Positions 14,970-21,924 of a stretch of DNA of 33,078 nt are shown here, piece by piece. The translations under genes and the position numbers were made by a program. Numbering within the stretch: position 1 is the stretch's first letter; each line of letters starts with the position of its first letter. Under the pieces are notes generated by a model. The model did no database searches. It saw only the letters and a list, made by a program, of their open reading frames with translations, and had not been told where the DNA came from. Location: the NCBI GenBank assembly GCA_024403995.1, contig JAKSQT010000021.1, forward strand, positions 1 through 33,078. The letters run 5' to 3'. The DNA comes from Ruminococcus sp. (GTDB taxonomy: Bacteria > Bacillota > Clostridia > Oscillospirales > Ruminococcaceae).

Positions 14970-15110
14970 CAGTCTGTCGAAAAAGTCGAAATTATTTCGT
15001 TAAGCAAGGGCTGTCGAGGACGCCAGCCCCTACAATTCAGCTATTCTTCGTTAATGCATTTGTAGGGGACGGCGTCCTCGACGTCCCCAAATAAGTTTTT
15101 TGACACGCTG
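14970..15110 (+). mobile_element. Element A copy 3 (141 bp), nested
   Basis: Same length and order as the copy at 24576-24716: CAGTCTGTCGAAAAAGTC end, GGGCTG/CAGCCC hairpin, TTCAGCTATTCTTCG linker, GGGGACG/CGTCCCC hairpin, TTTTTTGACACGCTG end. It is flanked on the left by a GGGGATGCC...GGCATCCCC hairpin carrying the 63-bp module and on the right (15112-15136) by the same hairpin without it. This looks like insertion into that hairpin with duplication of the hairpin. The rest of 14574-15368 holds promoter signals only. Confidence 0.88.
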
Positions 15111-15111
15111 A

Positions 15112-15136
15112 GGGGATGCCGCCCTCGGCATCCCCC
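15112..15136. repeat. Right-hand copy of the duplicated GGGGATGCC hairpin
   Basis: GGGGATGCC...GGCATCCCC, a stem of 9 bp with a short loop. It is the module-free counterpart of the hairpin on the left of element A copy 3. Confidence 0.75.
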
Positions 15137-15310
15137 ATTATCATGCTAAAAAATATAAATTTCTGTTTTATTGTTCCGCCAAAGGGATAATGATTTTGTC
15201 TGGGAACGAAATAATATGTCAAATCAGACAAATAGCAGATGATATAAGTATGTGTTTTAATGCAATCAGCCAAATATTTCCTTTACCTACTATTTTTTTT
15301 AATTAAAGTG

Positions 15311-15319
15311 TGATATAAT
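15311..15319 (+). promoter_or_regulatory. Extended -10 promoter of the VanY-like gene
   Basis: TGATATAAT, an extended -10 box, about 50 bp upstream of the ATG at 15369. No good -35 box is visible; the -35 position is T-rich. Extended -10 promoters tolerate this. Confidence 0.55.
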
Positions 15320-15368
15320 ACAATTTATGCTGAGCCGTTGGAAAATACGGCAGATAGGAGTGTTTGAA

Positions 15369-16493
15369 ATGGCTAAAGATGTTAGCAAAGCAAAAAGCTA
15401 CAGAAGAACCAGAGCATTTATAGACTTTGTTCTGAGCGTCGCATTGATCGCAGCCTGCACCTATATTGTGAAGGGCGCAGTGGATCGCTCTGAAATCGTT
15501 GATTCTTCGGCATACTTTGACAATACAGACCTCGAAAAGGCAAAGCTTGAGGCTGATAAGGCTGACCCTTCCAAAACAGTCTTTGAAAATATCAGCGTAA
15601 AGACAAGCGATGTATACAGAGGTGACCTTATTCTCGTAAATGAGGATTACGAATACCACGGCGGCGGTGAAGACCTCGTAGGCATAAATGAGATGAACGA
15701 GCGCACAAACAGAGACTTCTTCTCGGCTGTTGACTATGACTACACCATTATCCGTCAGGCTTATGAGCCTATGGCTAAGATGATAGAGGATTTCTATAAA
15801 AAATATGACAATACCTCGCTCATCATCTACGGCTCATACAGAACAACTGAATTCCAGAAACAGCTCTATGAGGATGACCTCGCAAATTCAGGCGATGATG
15901 CTTCAACAAGAGTTGCCCTTCCCGGTCACAGCGAGCACGAAACAGGCTATGCCTTCGATTTCAGCGAGACCGAGACAAACGACTATCAGGGCACGGGCGA
16001 CTATGCATGGATAAACGAAAACAGCTATAAATACGGCTTTGTCGAGCGCTACAAGGAAGATAAGGTCGATATCACAAAGATACAGATAGAGCCTTGGCAT
16101 TTCCGCTATGTCGGCATTCCACACGCTTACTACATGGTCAAGAATAACCTCTGCCTTGAGGAATATGTCGAGAGCGTGAGACAGTATACCTACGGCGGCA
16201 ATACTTTGCAGTTTACCGCTGAGGACGGCGTAACATATGAGATATACTATGTGCCTGTTGACATGAACGCAGAGAGCGCTGAAATTCCTGTTCCTGCCGG
16301 CAAAAAGTACGATATTTCGGGCAATAACTACGACGGTTTCATCGTTACCCTTTATAAGAACGGCGACGAATATATTTCCGCTGACAGTAAGCCTGACACT
16401 GAAAAAACATCGGAAAATACTGAGGAAGCCTCTGAAAGCACTGACGAAAATGCTGAGGATACCGAGAAAACTACAGTTGCACCAACTTTATAA
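15369..16493 (+). CDS. VanY-like D,D-carboxypeptidase (M15 family), membrane anchored
   Basis: 374 aa. Zinc peptidase expected to trim the terminal D-Ala from peptidoglycan stem peptides outside the membrane. A single N-terminal membrane segment (about 17-35) anchors it. The catalytic domain (about 120-265) carries the M15 motif SEHETGYAFDF with zinc ligands His190 and Asp197, and EPWHF with His244. A C-terminal beta region (about 270-335) and a low-complexity Thr/Glu/Asp tail (about 340-374) follow. A GTG-free upstream extension to 15327 exists, but AGGAG at 15356-15360 fits the ATG at 15369. It is not next to vancomycin-resistance genes, so a housekeeping wall-trimming role is more likely than resistance. 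Confidence 0.88.
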   Translation: MAKDVSKAKSYRRTRAFIDFVLSVALIAACTYIVKGAVDRSEIVDSSAYFDNTDLEKAKLEADKADPSKTVFENISVKTSDVYRGDLILVNEDYEYHGGGEDLVGINEMNERTNRDFFSAVDYDYTIIRQAYEPMAKMIEDFYKKYDNTSLIIYGSYRTTEFQKQLYEDDLANSGDDASTRVALPGHSEHETGYAFDFSETETNDYQGTGDYAWINENSYKYGFVERYKEDKVDITKIQIEPWHFRYVGIPHAYYMVKNNLCLEEYVESVRQYTYGGNTLQFTAEDGVTYEIYYVPVDMNAESAEIPVPAGKKYDISGNNYDGFIVTLYKNGDEYISADSKPDTEKTSENTEEASESTDENAEDTEKTTVAPTL

Positions 16494-16503
16494 TGCATTT
16501 TAT

Positions 16504-16532
16504 GGGACAGTTTCGGCTGTCCCTTTTGTTTT
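16504..16532 (+). terminator. Intrinsic terminator after the VanY-like gene
   Basis: GGGACAG (16504-16510), TTTCGG, CTGTCCC (16517-16523), then TTTTGTTTT. The identical stem and loop end the XRE gene at 30682-30706. Confidence 0.92.
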
Positions 16533-16561
16533 GCCGCTATGCGCTGCACGACAGCAATAAA

Positions 16562-16613
16562 TAAAAACGCCGAAGGCGCATACTGCGGGGTCAAGGGAGC
16601 CGCTTCGCCGTTT
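16562..16613. repeat. Imperfect inverted repeat after the VanY-like gene
   Basis: AAAAACGCCGAAGGCG at the left and CGCTTCGCCGTTTTT at the right are imperfect complements, ending in runs of A and T. It could be a second, bidirectional terminator-like hairpin or a small repeat. It fills part of the 385-bp gap before the lipoprotein operon. Confidence 0.45.
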
Positions 16614-16657
16614 TTCTATTTTTTTATGATGTTACTTTGATTTTTTGATAATTCCTC

Positions 16658-16686
16658 TTTACTTTGACAGCAAAATGGGGTATAAT
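16658..16686 (+). promoter_or_regulatory. Promoter of the lipoprotein-nrdR operon
   Basis: TTTACT at 16658-16663, 17 bp, TATAAT at 16681-16686. A TTGACA at 16664 is too close to the -10 (11 bp) to pair with it. A MITE-like element lies between this promoter and the first gene. Confidence 0.55.
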
Positions 16687-16691
16687 TATTG

Positions 16692-16855
16692 TAAGTGTAT
16701 CTCTAAACCCCCCTTCTGAAAAAAAGCAGCTATGCACAGCATCTGCTGCGTCACCCCATCTCGTAATGCGAAAGCACGCTTTCGTGGGCTTTCCTTGCAT
16801 CTACTGCACCTATCTGTTTTTCCTTACTCAAAACGGGGTTTTAGAGATGCCCTTA
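16692..16855. mobile_element. MITE-like element with GCATCTCTAAAACCCC-type ends
   Basis: The left end (16692-16711, TAAGTGTATCTCTAAACCCC) and the right end (16835-16855, reverse complement TAAGGGCATCTCTAAAACC followed by CC) are imperfect inverted repeats with about three differences and one gap. TAA/TTA at the outer edges may be a target duplication. An internal hairpin CGAAAGC...GCTTTCG lies near 16770-16785. There is no transposase gene. It sits in the 5' leader of the lipoprotein operon, between the promoter and the first start codon. Confidence 0.65.
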
Positions 16856-16878
16856 ATTATGAATAAAGGAGGCTGGAT

Positions 16879-17358
16879 ATGAGGAAAATTACAGCGATAT
16901 CTGCAATATTGCTGATGTTTTTCTGCTTTGTCGGATGCAGCCATGACTACGTTGAGGACTACGGCGCTGAGTTGTGCGGTTTCTGGGAATGTGAAAAACT
17001 TATCATGGACAATACCGAGTATACCGAAACTTTTATGGACTCGAAAATCCCCATAAGTGCCGTGTATACGCTGGCGGTAAGCAGTGACGGTACAGGCTGG
17101 CTCGGCTCTCCTATGTCAACGCTTTACGGCGATACAGAGACAAAACAGTCGTTCCGCTGGACGGCTGACAAAAATGGTCTTACTATAAACGGTGAGGACA
17201 GCAAGGATGAAATTCTGCTGGAATACATTGAAAATAAACTTATCATGACAAGGGGCGAGGGTGATGACGAGGTTAAGGTCTGGTTCACCAAAGTTGAGAA
17301 ATTTTCGGAATTTTCGCCCGATATGATAACAGATACAGAAAAAGGAGAGAACAAATAA
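16879..17358 (+). CDS. Small lipoprotein, paralogue 1
   Basis: 159 aa, no recognised family. A lipoprotein signal peptide ends in the lipobox FVGC, with the lipidated Cys at residue 20. The mature part begins with a GFWEC motif, then a hydrophobic strand ending in a DGTGWLGSP turn, FRWTADKNGLTI, a YIENKLIMT strand and a closing WFTKVEKFSEF. This pattern recurs in the next two proteins and suggests a small beta-barrel or lipocalin-like fold (inference). AAAGGAGG precedes the ATG. The stop overlaps the next start (TAATG). Confidence 0.8.
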   Translation: MRKITAISAILLMFFCFVGCSHDYVEDYGAELCGFWECEKLIMDNTEYTETFMDSKIPISAVYTLAVSSDGTGWLGSPMSTLYGDTETKQSFRWTADKNGLTINGEDSKDEILLEYIENKLIMTRGEGDDEVKVWFTKVEKFSEFSPDMITDTEKGENK

Positions 17359-17831
17359 TGAGAAAATTTGCGGCATTTGCCATTGCTTCGGCACTCCTTG
17401 CAGGCAGTCTCACAGGCTGTTCAGGCTATGACGAAAAATTCGTCGGCTGCTGGGAAGCGTCGGAAATGGTCGTCAATGGCAATTCCATCAAGGAGCTTGC
17501 AGGCGTGCCTATCGGTGCAATGATGCGCTTTGAACTGAAAAAGGACGGCACGGCTGACTGGGCTTCACCTATCTCCGCTATCGGAGACCCCAAAAAAAGC
17601 GGCGTACTGGCAATATGGAAATCTACCGATGAGACCAGTGCCGAGCTTACCATAAGAGTTCCCGAACAGGACGATAATGTTATATATCTTGAATATATCG
17701 ACGGCAGAGTGGTCATTGACAACAGCGGCGTTGAGACTTATCTCGACAAGGTAGAGCAGTTCTCCGAGATAGATGAAAATGCGCTCAATGATGCCATTAT
17801 GAAGGGCTACAGCTCAATGCTGGGCGGTTGA
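17358..17831 (+). CDS. Small lipoprotein, paralogue 2
   Basis: 157 aa. The signal peptide ends in the lipobox LTGC (Cys21). The mature protein has VGCWEASEM, KKDGTADWASPIS, a strand ending YIDGRVVID and the closing YLDKVEQFSEID, aligning with paralogue 1 throughout. The start codon overlaps the stop of the previous gene by one base, so translation is probably coupled. Function unknown; expected on the outer face of the membrane. Confidence 0.8.
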   Translation: MRKFAAFAIASALLAGSLTGCSGYDEKFVGCWEASEMVVNGNSIKELAGVPIGAMMRFELKKDGTADWASPISAIGDPKKSGVLAIWKSTDETSAELTIRVPEQDDNVIYLEYIDGRVVIDNSGVETYLDKVEQFSEIDENALNDAIMKGYSSMLGG

Positions 17832-17844
17832 TGCGGAGGTACAA

Positions 17845-18981
17845 ATGAAAAAATTTTTAGCATTTATCTGCACTCTTGCAATGGTCTGCGGAATGACAGC
17901 CTGCAATGATGATAATAACAATGAGAAACATTATTCAGTAACTCCCACAGAACCGCCTGTGACCGAACCTACCACAGAACCTCCGTTTGAGCCTGTTACA
18001 ATTCCGAGAGAAAACATCAAGCCTGAGGATTTCGTGGGCAAATGGACTCCCGTTAAAATAGTAACAAATAATGAAAATGCAGAATATATCTGGCATGATA
18101 TCCCTATGGAGTATCTTTTCAGACTGGAGATAAACGGCGATAATACGGGAAGTATGATGAGCTGTACTCTTGAAAGAAAGCCTGTTTCCGAGGAAATGAC
18201 CACCGAGGCTTCAACTGAGGAGACGACTGCCGCTGAAACTATCGGGACTGAAACCGCAGAAACGACCTCTGCCGAAACAGCCGAAACTGTGACAGAGCCT
18301 GCAACTGAGGAAAATACAGAGCCGGCAATTTCGATATATGATATCCCCGATGAGGAGCTTTTCAGAAACGACAGCTTCACATGGAATGCCGAAAACGGCA
18401 GAATGACGCTTGATTTCGGCGACGGAAAGCATATTTACTGCAAGATTAAAAACGGTACTCTCATGATGAGCGACGGCAGGGGCATGAAGATATATTTCAC
18501 CTCTGCGGACGAATTTGTGGATATAGACTATAAGGAATTCAGGGAATTTGCTGACCTTGACCCTGACGGATATATACCTGTATCTGCGGACTTCTTTGCG
18601 AAAACTTCCGAGCTTTCGGCTGAGGATATCGTCGGAAAATGGGAGTGTACGTTCTATTCGGCTGACGGCGAGAGCTTCAGCGATGAAATTTACGGAATGC
18701 CGCTGAATGCCCTTTTCCAGATGGAGATAAGCGATGATAATACCCTTCAGATGCGTGTGGGCGGTTCTGATGAAGATGCGGAAATTACCGATTATACGTG
18801 GGAAATCGACGAAAACGGTCAGATATTGCTGTATTATGCGGACGACGGCGAATTTCAGGCTGTTGCCGAAATGAATGACGGCGAGCTTTTCATTGAGGAG
18901 GGCACTGATGCCATGCATTATAAGAAGGTTGACAAGTTCACGGAATTTGACTGGGATACCTTCGCTGATACAGGAGCCTGA
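17845..18981 (+). CDS. Two-domain lipoprotein, paralogue 3
   Basis: 378 aa. Lipobox MTAC (Cys20), then a Pro/Thr/Glu linker (about 31-50). It contains two copies of the domain seen singly in the previous two genes: domain 1 from VGKW (64-67) to YFTSADEFVDID (about 228), and domain 2 from VGKW (263-266) to YKKVDKFTEFDWD (about 371). Domain 1 is interrupted at about 114-160 by a Thr/Glu/Ala-rich low-complexity insertion placed where the other copies have the DGTG-to-strand loop. GGAGG precedes the ATG. Function unknown. Confidence 0.82.
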   Translation: MKKFLAFICTLAMVCGMTACNDDNNNEKHYSVTPTEPPVTEPTTEPPFEPVTIPRENIKPEDFVGKWTPVKIVTNNENAEYIWHDIPMEYLFRLEINGDNTGSMMSCTLERKPVSEEMTTEASTEETTAAETIGTETAETTSAETAETVTEPATEENTEPAISIYDIPDEELFRNDSFTWNAENGRMTLDFGDGKHIYCKIKNGTLMMSDGRGMKIYFTSADEFVDIDYKEFREFADLDPDGYIPVSADFFAKTSELSAEDIVGKWECTFYSADGESFSDEIYGMPLNALFQMEISDDNTLQMRVGGSDEDAEITDYTWEIDENGQILLYYADDGEFQAVAEMNDGELFIEEGTDAMHYKKVDKFTEFDWDTFADTGA

Positions 18982-18983
18982 CC

Positions 18984-19781
18984 ATGAAGGTGGGAGTATC
19001 AACAGCGTGCCTTTATCCAAAGCCGCTTGAAGAATGTCTGTATGACCTTGCTGTGAACGGCGTGCCGAATGTCGAAATATTCATAAATACCCATTCCGAG
19101 CTGAAAAAAGGCTTCGCTCACGGCGTGGCAAATCTGCTGAAGCGATTTGACGTGAACTGTGCATCAGTCCATCCGTTCACCTGCGAAATCGAAACGCTGA
19201 TGTTCTTTTCGCCCTATGAGCGCAGAATGAACGATATACTTGAATATTACAAGCACTATTTCGATTTCATGAATACCGTGGGCGCTGAGATATTCGTTTT
19301 CCACGGCGGCAAACCGTCCTCAACGCTTGATGCTGACCTTTACTGCGAGAGATATCTGAAACTGTACCGTCTTGGTAAGGAATTCGGCATAAAAACGGCT
19401 GTGGAGAATGTCTCACGCTGCAAAAGCGCAAGCTCTGCTTTTATAAAGGATATCGCAGGCAGACTCGGCGATGAGTTTGCTTTCGTCCTTGATACGAAAC
19501 AGGCTGTCCGTGCAGGCGAAAATCCTATGAATTTCCTCGATGCCGCCGGAAAAAGCACGGTAAATGTACACATAAGCGATTCAGGCGAAATGGGCGACTG
19601 TCTGCTTATCGGCAGAGGACGCTTCAATTTCAGACAATTTTTTGAAAAGCTGAACAGCTTCAATCCGGACTGCAATGTGATCCTTGAACTTTACAGAAAC
19701 GGATTTGGCGGCATCAGCGACCTTATCACAAGCTGCAACACACTTATAAAAATGACTGAGCCGTATGGCAGGGAGAAATAG
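18984..19781 (+). CDS. Sugar phosphate isomerase/epimerase-like TIM-barrel protein
   Basis: 265 aa. Belongs to the xylose isomerase-like / AP endonuclease 2 TIM-barrel superfamily, with typical strand-end motifs: IFVFHGG (His), TAVENVS (Glu), FVLDTKQA (Asp), VNVHISDSG (His/Asp), GRGRFNF and VILELYR (Glu). Those residues normally hold two or three divalent metals. The substrate cannot be told from sequence; family members include sugar isomerases, inosose dehydratases and endonuclease IV. It begins two bases after the lipoprotein stop with AGGAG inside that gene's end, so it is in the operon. Confidence 0.75.
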   Translation: MKVGVSTACLYPKPLEECLYDLAVNGVPNVEIFINTHSELKKGFAHGVANLLKRFDVNCASVHPFTCEIETLMFFSPYERRMNDILEYYKHYFDFMNTVGAEIFVFHGGKPSSTLDADLYCERYLKLYRLGKEFGIKTAVENVSRCKSASSAFIKDIAGRLGDEFAFVLDTKQAVRAGENPMNFLDAAGKSTVNVHISDSGEMGDCLLIGRGRFNFRQFFEKLNSFNPDCNVILELYRNGFGGISDLITSCNTLIKMTEPYGREK

Positions 19782-19783
19782 CT

Positions 19784-20263
19784 ATGAAATGTCCTTTCTG
19801 CGGATTTATCGATTCAAAAGTAATAGACTCACGCCCGTCCGATGACAGAATAAGAAGGCGCAGGGAATGCGTTAAATGTCACGGAAGATTTACAACATAT
19901 GAAGTGATTGAAATGCCGCTGCTCATGGTTGAAAAGCGTGACGGAAGCTTTCAGCCGTTCGACAGGAACAAGCTTATCACAGGCATTTTCTCGGCTATAA
20001 AAAAGAGACCTGTTACAATTTCACAGGTCTCGGAGATCGCCGATCATGTTGAGAATTATTTTGCAAATGCACTGAAAACAGTCGCAAAATCTAAGGAGAT
20101 AGGCGAACTTGTGCTGAATAAGCTGAGAGAGCTTGACCCGATATCCTACATCAGATTTGCCTCGGTATATGAGGATTTCACCGATACAGCAAGCTTTGTT
20201 GCGGTCATCAGCGAATTTGAGGACAAATCAGCCCGTCAGGCGGCTACTGAACAGGAAACCTGA
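19784..20263 (+). CDS. nrdR: Transcriptional repressor NrdR
   Basis: 159 aa. Regulator of ribonucleotide reductase genes that senses nucleotides through an ATP-cone. The N-terminal zinc ribbon has Cys3, Cys6, Cys29 and Cys32 with the signature KVIDSRPS and RRRRECVKCHGRFTTYE. The ATP-cone domain spans about 49-139 (KRDGSFQPFDRNKLITGI). It starts two bases after the upstream gene's stop and is the last gene of the lipoprotein operon. Its final 20 bp overlap the 3' end of the convergent DUF4830 gene. No nrd genes are in the window. Confidence 0.97.
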   Translation: MKCPFCGFIDSKVIDSRPSDDRIRRRRECVKCHGRFTTYEVIEMPLLMVEKRDGSFQPFDRNKLITGIFSAIKKRPVTISQVSEIADHVENYFANALKTVAKSKEIGELVLNKLRELDPISYIRFASVYEDFTDTASFVAVISEFEDKSARQAATEQET

Positions 20264-20669
20264 GTTTTCCGCCGTCCTCACTGTATACCATTGAGGCGGC
20301 TGCAATACCGTCACAGACGATCAGCTCCGCAAGCATTTTTTTGTTTTCGGGGCTGTAATTTTTCACCTCATAGACATAGAGCCTGCCGTTTCTGCCCATA
20401 TAACGGCGGAGAGGAAGTCCCTGTCTGTCCTGCATGAGGGCGTATTCCTCGTATTCACGGGAGAATTTTTCGGGTATCACGATATCACGGCACGATATTT
20501 CGGAGACCTCCCAGCCGTGTGAGGAGAAATAGTCCATGCGCTCATCGGCAGTTTCAGCCGATACGAACACTTCTTCGGGTTCATCAGTTTCGGGGATTAA
20601 GTTTCGTATGATGACGAATGCCGCCGCAGATAAAGCAGCCGCCGCCGCAAATAACAGAAATTTTTTCAA
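20244..20669 (-). CDS. DUF4830-type membrane-anchored protein
   Basis: 141 aa from a TTG start. The frame runs upstream to an ATG at 20813, but that extension crosses a hairpin and is unlike a protein N-terminus. AGAGGTG at about 20676-20682 is well placed for TTG at 20669, giving LKKFLLFAAAAALSAAAFVI, a single membrane anchor or signal. The rest matches what I recall of the DUF4830 family: YFSSHGWEV, DIVIPEKFSREYEEY, a Q..G.pL..Y.G segment and LYVYEVKNY. Function unknown, probably extracytoplasmic. Convergent with nrdR, overlapping it by 20 bp. Confidence 0.75.
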   Translation of the reverse strand: MKKFLLFAAAAALSAAAFVIIRNLIPETDEPEEVFVSAETADERMDYFSSHGWEVSEISCRDIVIPEKFSREYEEYALMQDRQGLPLRRYMGRNGRLYVYEVKNYSPENKKMLAELIVCDGIAAASMVYSEDGGKLRFPVQ

Positions 20670-20698
20670 TGCAGACACCTCTTTATTATATGTTATAA

Positions 20699-20724
20699 TA
20701 GGGGCGCATTCCGTGCGCCCGTGG
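20699..20724. repeat. Short hairpin upstream of the DUF4830 gene
   Basis: GGGGCGCATTCCGTGCGCCC forms a compact hairpin. A near-copy, inverted, lies at 30843-30868 (CACGGGCGCACGGAATGCCC). Both belong to the short GGGG...CCCC hairpin class of this genome. Confidence 0.6.
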
Positions 20725-20825
20725 TTCACAATAATCTTTATTATCAGCATTATTATCATGCCACGTATTTGGTTCATGTTTATGCTGTGGGATTTTTGTC
20801 TGTTTGGGTTCATGTGGTGTTGAAT

Positions 20826-20840
20826 TAAGGCAACACCGCA
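20826..20840 (+). repeat. Solo end of the TAAGGCAACACCG element
   Basis: TAAGGCAACACCGCA is identical to the left end of the MITE-like element at 4434-4611, with no matching inverted partner nearby. It lies 30 bp before the RsuA-type gene and just ahead of its ribosome binding site. Confidence 0.6.
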
Positions 20841-20870
20841 ATAAGAATATATTCCCGAAAGGAGCAGATT

Positions 20871-21650
20871 ATGCCATCTGTAAGACTTGACAAATTCATA
20901 TCCGAGAGGACTGAGTATACACGCAGTCAGATAAAACAGCTCGCCGCAAAAGGCTCGGTCACTGTGAACGGTATCGCCGTGAAGAAGTCCGATACCAAAA
21001 TAGATCCCGAAAACGACAGCGTGACCGTATGCGGACAGGCGCTTTCAGAAAACCGATACCGCTATTTTCTTGTGAACAAGCCGGAGGGGTATGTGTGCTC
21101 GACCGACGAAAAGGACGGCGAGATAGTTCTTAATCTGATACCGCCTGAGCTGAGGTCAAAAGGACTGTTTCCGGCAGGCAGACTCGACAAGGACTCAACG
21201 GGTGCGCTCCTCATAACAGATGACGGAGAGCTTGCTCACAGGATGCTTTCTCCCAAGCGCCATATCAGCAAAATTTATATTGTGAAACTTGACAGACCTT
21301 TTGAAAGTAAATATGTTAATGAATTTGAAAAAGGCATGGTTCTTGCGAACGGAGACACTTGCAGGAGCGCAAAAGTAAGGTGTTCGCCCGACTGCGAAAC
21401 AGTGGCTTTTGTCGAACTTACCGAGGGAAAATACCATCAGGTAAGACGTATGTTTTCCGCCGTTGGAAATCATGTACAGTTTTTACAGCGAATTTCGCTC
21501 GGCAGTCTCATACTTCCCGAAAAACTGCGCTCAGGTATGTACATGGAATTATTGCACAAAGATGTTGAAAACTTATTCCTGCCGCTGGATTTTGACATTT
21601 TTTTCACAGAAAATGCTTCTTTTTTTTCGGCAAACTTAATAAACAAGTAA
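20871..21650 (+). CDS. rsuA: RsuA-family 16S rRNA pseudouridine synthase
   Basis: 259 aa. Isomerises a uridine in rRNA; RsuA members act on U516 of 16S rRNA (E. coli numbering). An N-terminal S4 RNA-binding domain (VRLDKFISE, residues 4-60) is followed by the catalytic domain with the RsuA/RluB/E/F signature PAGRLDKDSTGALLIT, catalytic Asp106, and the later GKYHQVRRMF motif. CGAAAGGAG precedes the ATG. The C-terminus has an extra Phe-rich tail of about 20 residues. Which rRNA site is used cannot be proved from sequence; RsuA is favoured over RluB. Confidence 0.88.
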   Translation: MPSVRLDKFISERTEYTRSQIKQLAAKGSVTVNGIAVKKSDTKIDPENDSVTVCGQALSENRYRYFLVNKPEGYVCSTDEKDGEIVLNLIPPELRSKGLFPAGRLDKDSTGALLITDDGELAHRMLSPKRHISKIYIVKLDRPFESKYVNEFEKGMVLANGDTCRSAKVRCSPDCETVAFVELTEGKYHQVRRMFSAVGNHVQFLQRISLGSLILPEKLRSGMYMELLHKDVENLFLPLDFDIFFTENASFFSANLINK

Positions 21651-21674
21651 ATATAACTTTGTCAATTTAACCAC

Positions 21675-21703
21675 TTGAAATATGAACGAAAATTTGGTAT
21701 TAT
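21675..21703 (+). promoter_or_regulatory. Promoter of the msmK-like gene
   Basis: TTGAAA (21675-21680), 17 bp, TATTAT (21698-21703). The start codon is at 21925, so the predicted leader is about 210 nt. Confidence 0.6.
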
Positions 21704-21924
21704 ATTATTATAGCTGATACTGTACAAAAACTAATTCTTTGCAATGAAAGCTCAGCGAATGGTAAAATGCAATTTTGTGCTCATAAACAACGGCTCGGGT
21801 ATGTTCCCGTTTACCCTTTCAGTCAGTTCATGAATTCTCATTTGTGCAAAGGCTTTTTCAGATTTATTTTTTGAAGCATCAATAGATATCGGCGTTATAA
21901 TTTTGAACTGGAGGACTGGATTAA

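Noticed and set aside
14822-15094. Possible small protein in the repeat region
   Set aside because: It is composed of element A hairpin sequence read through, seen in several frames in other copies; no ribosome binding site.
15369-16493. Vancomycin-resistance VanY
   Set aside because: The catalytic domain matches the family, but there are no van genes nearby; a housekeeping carboxypeptidase is more likely.
16664-16882. 72-residue frame before the lipoprotein operon
   Set aside because: It starts within promoter sequence and runs through the MITE-like element.
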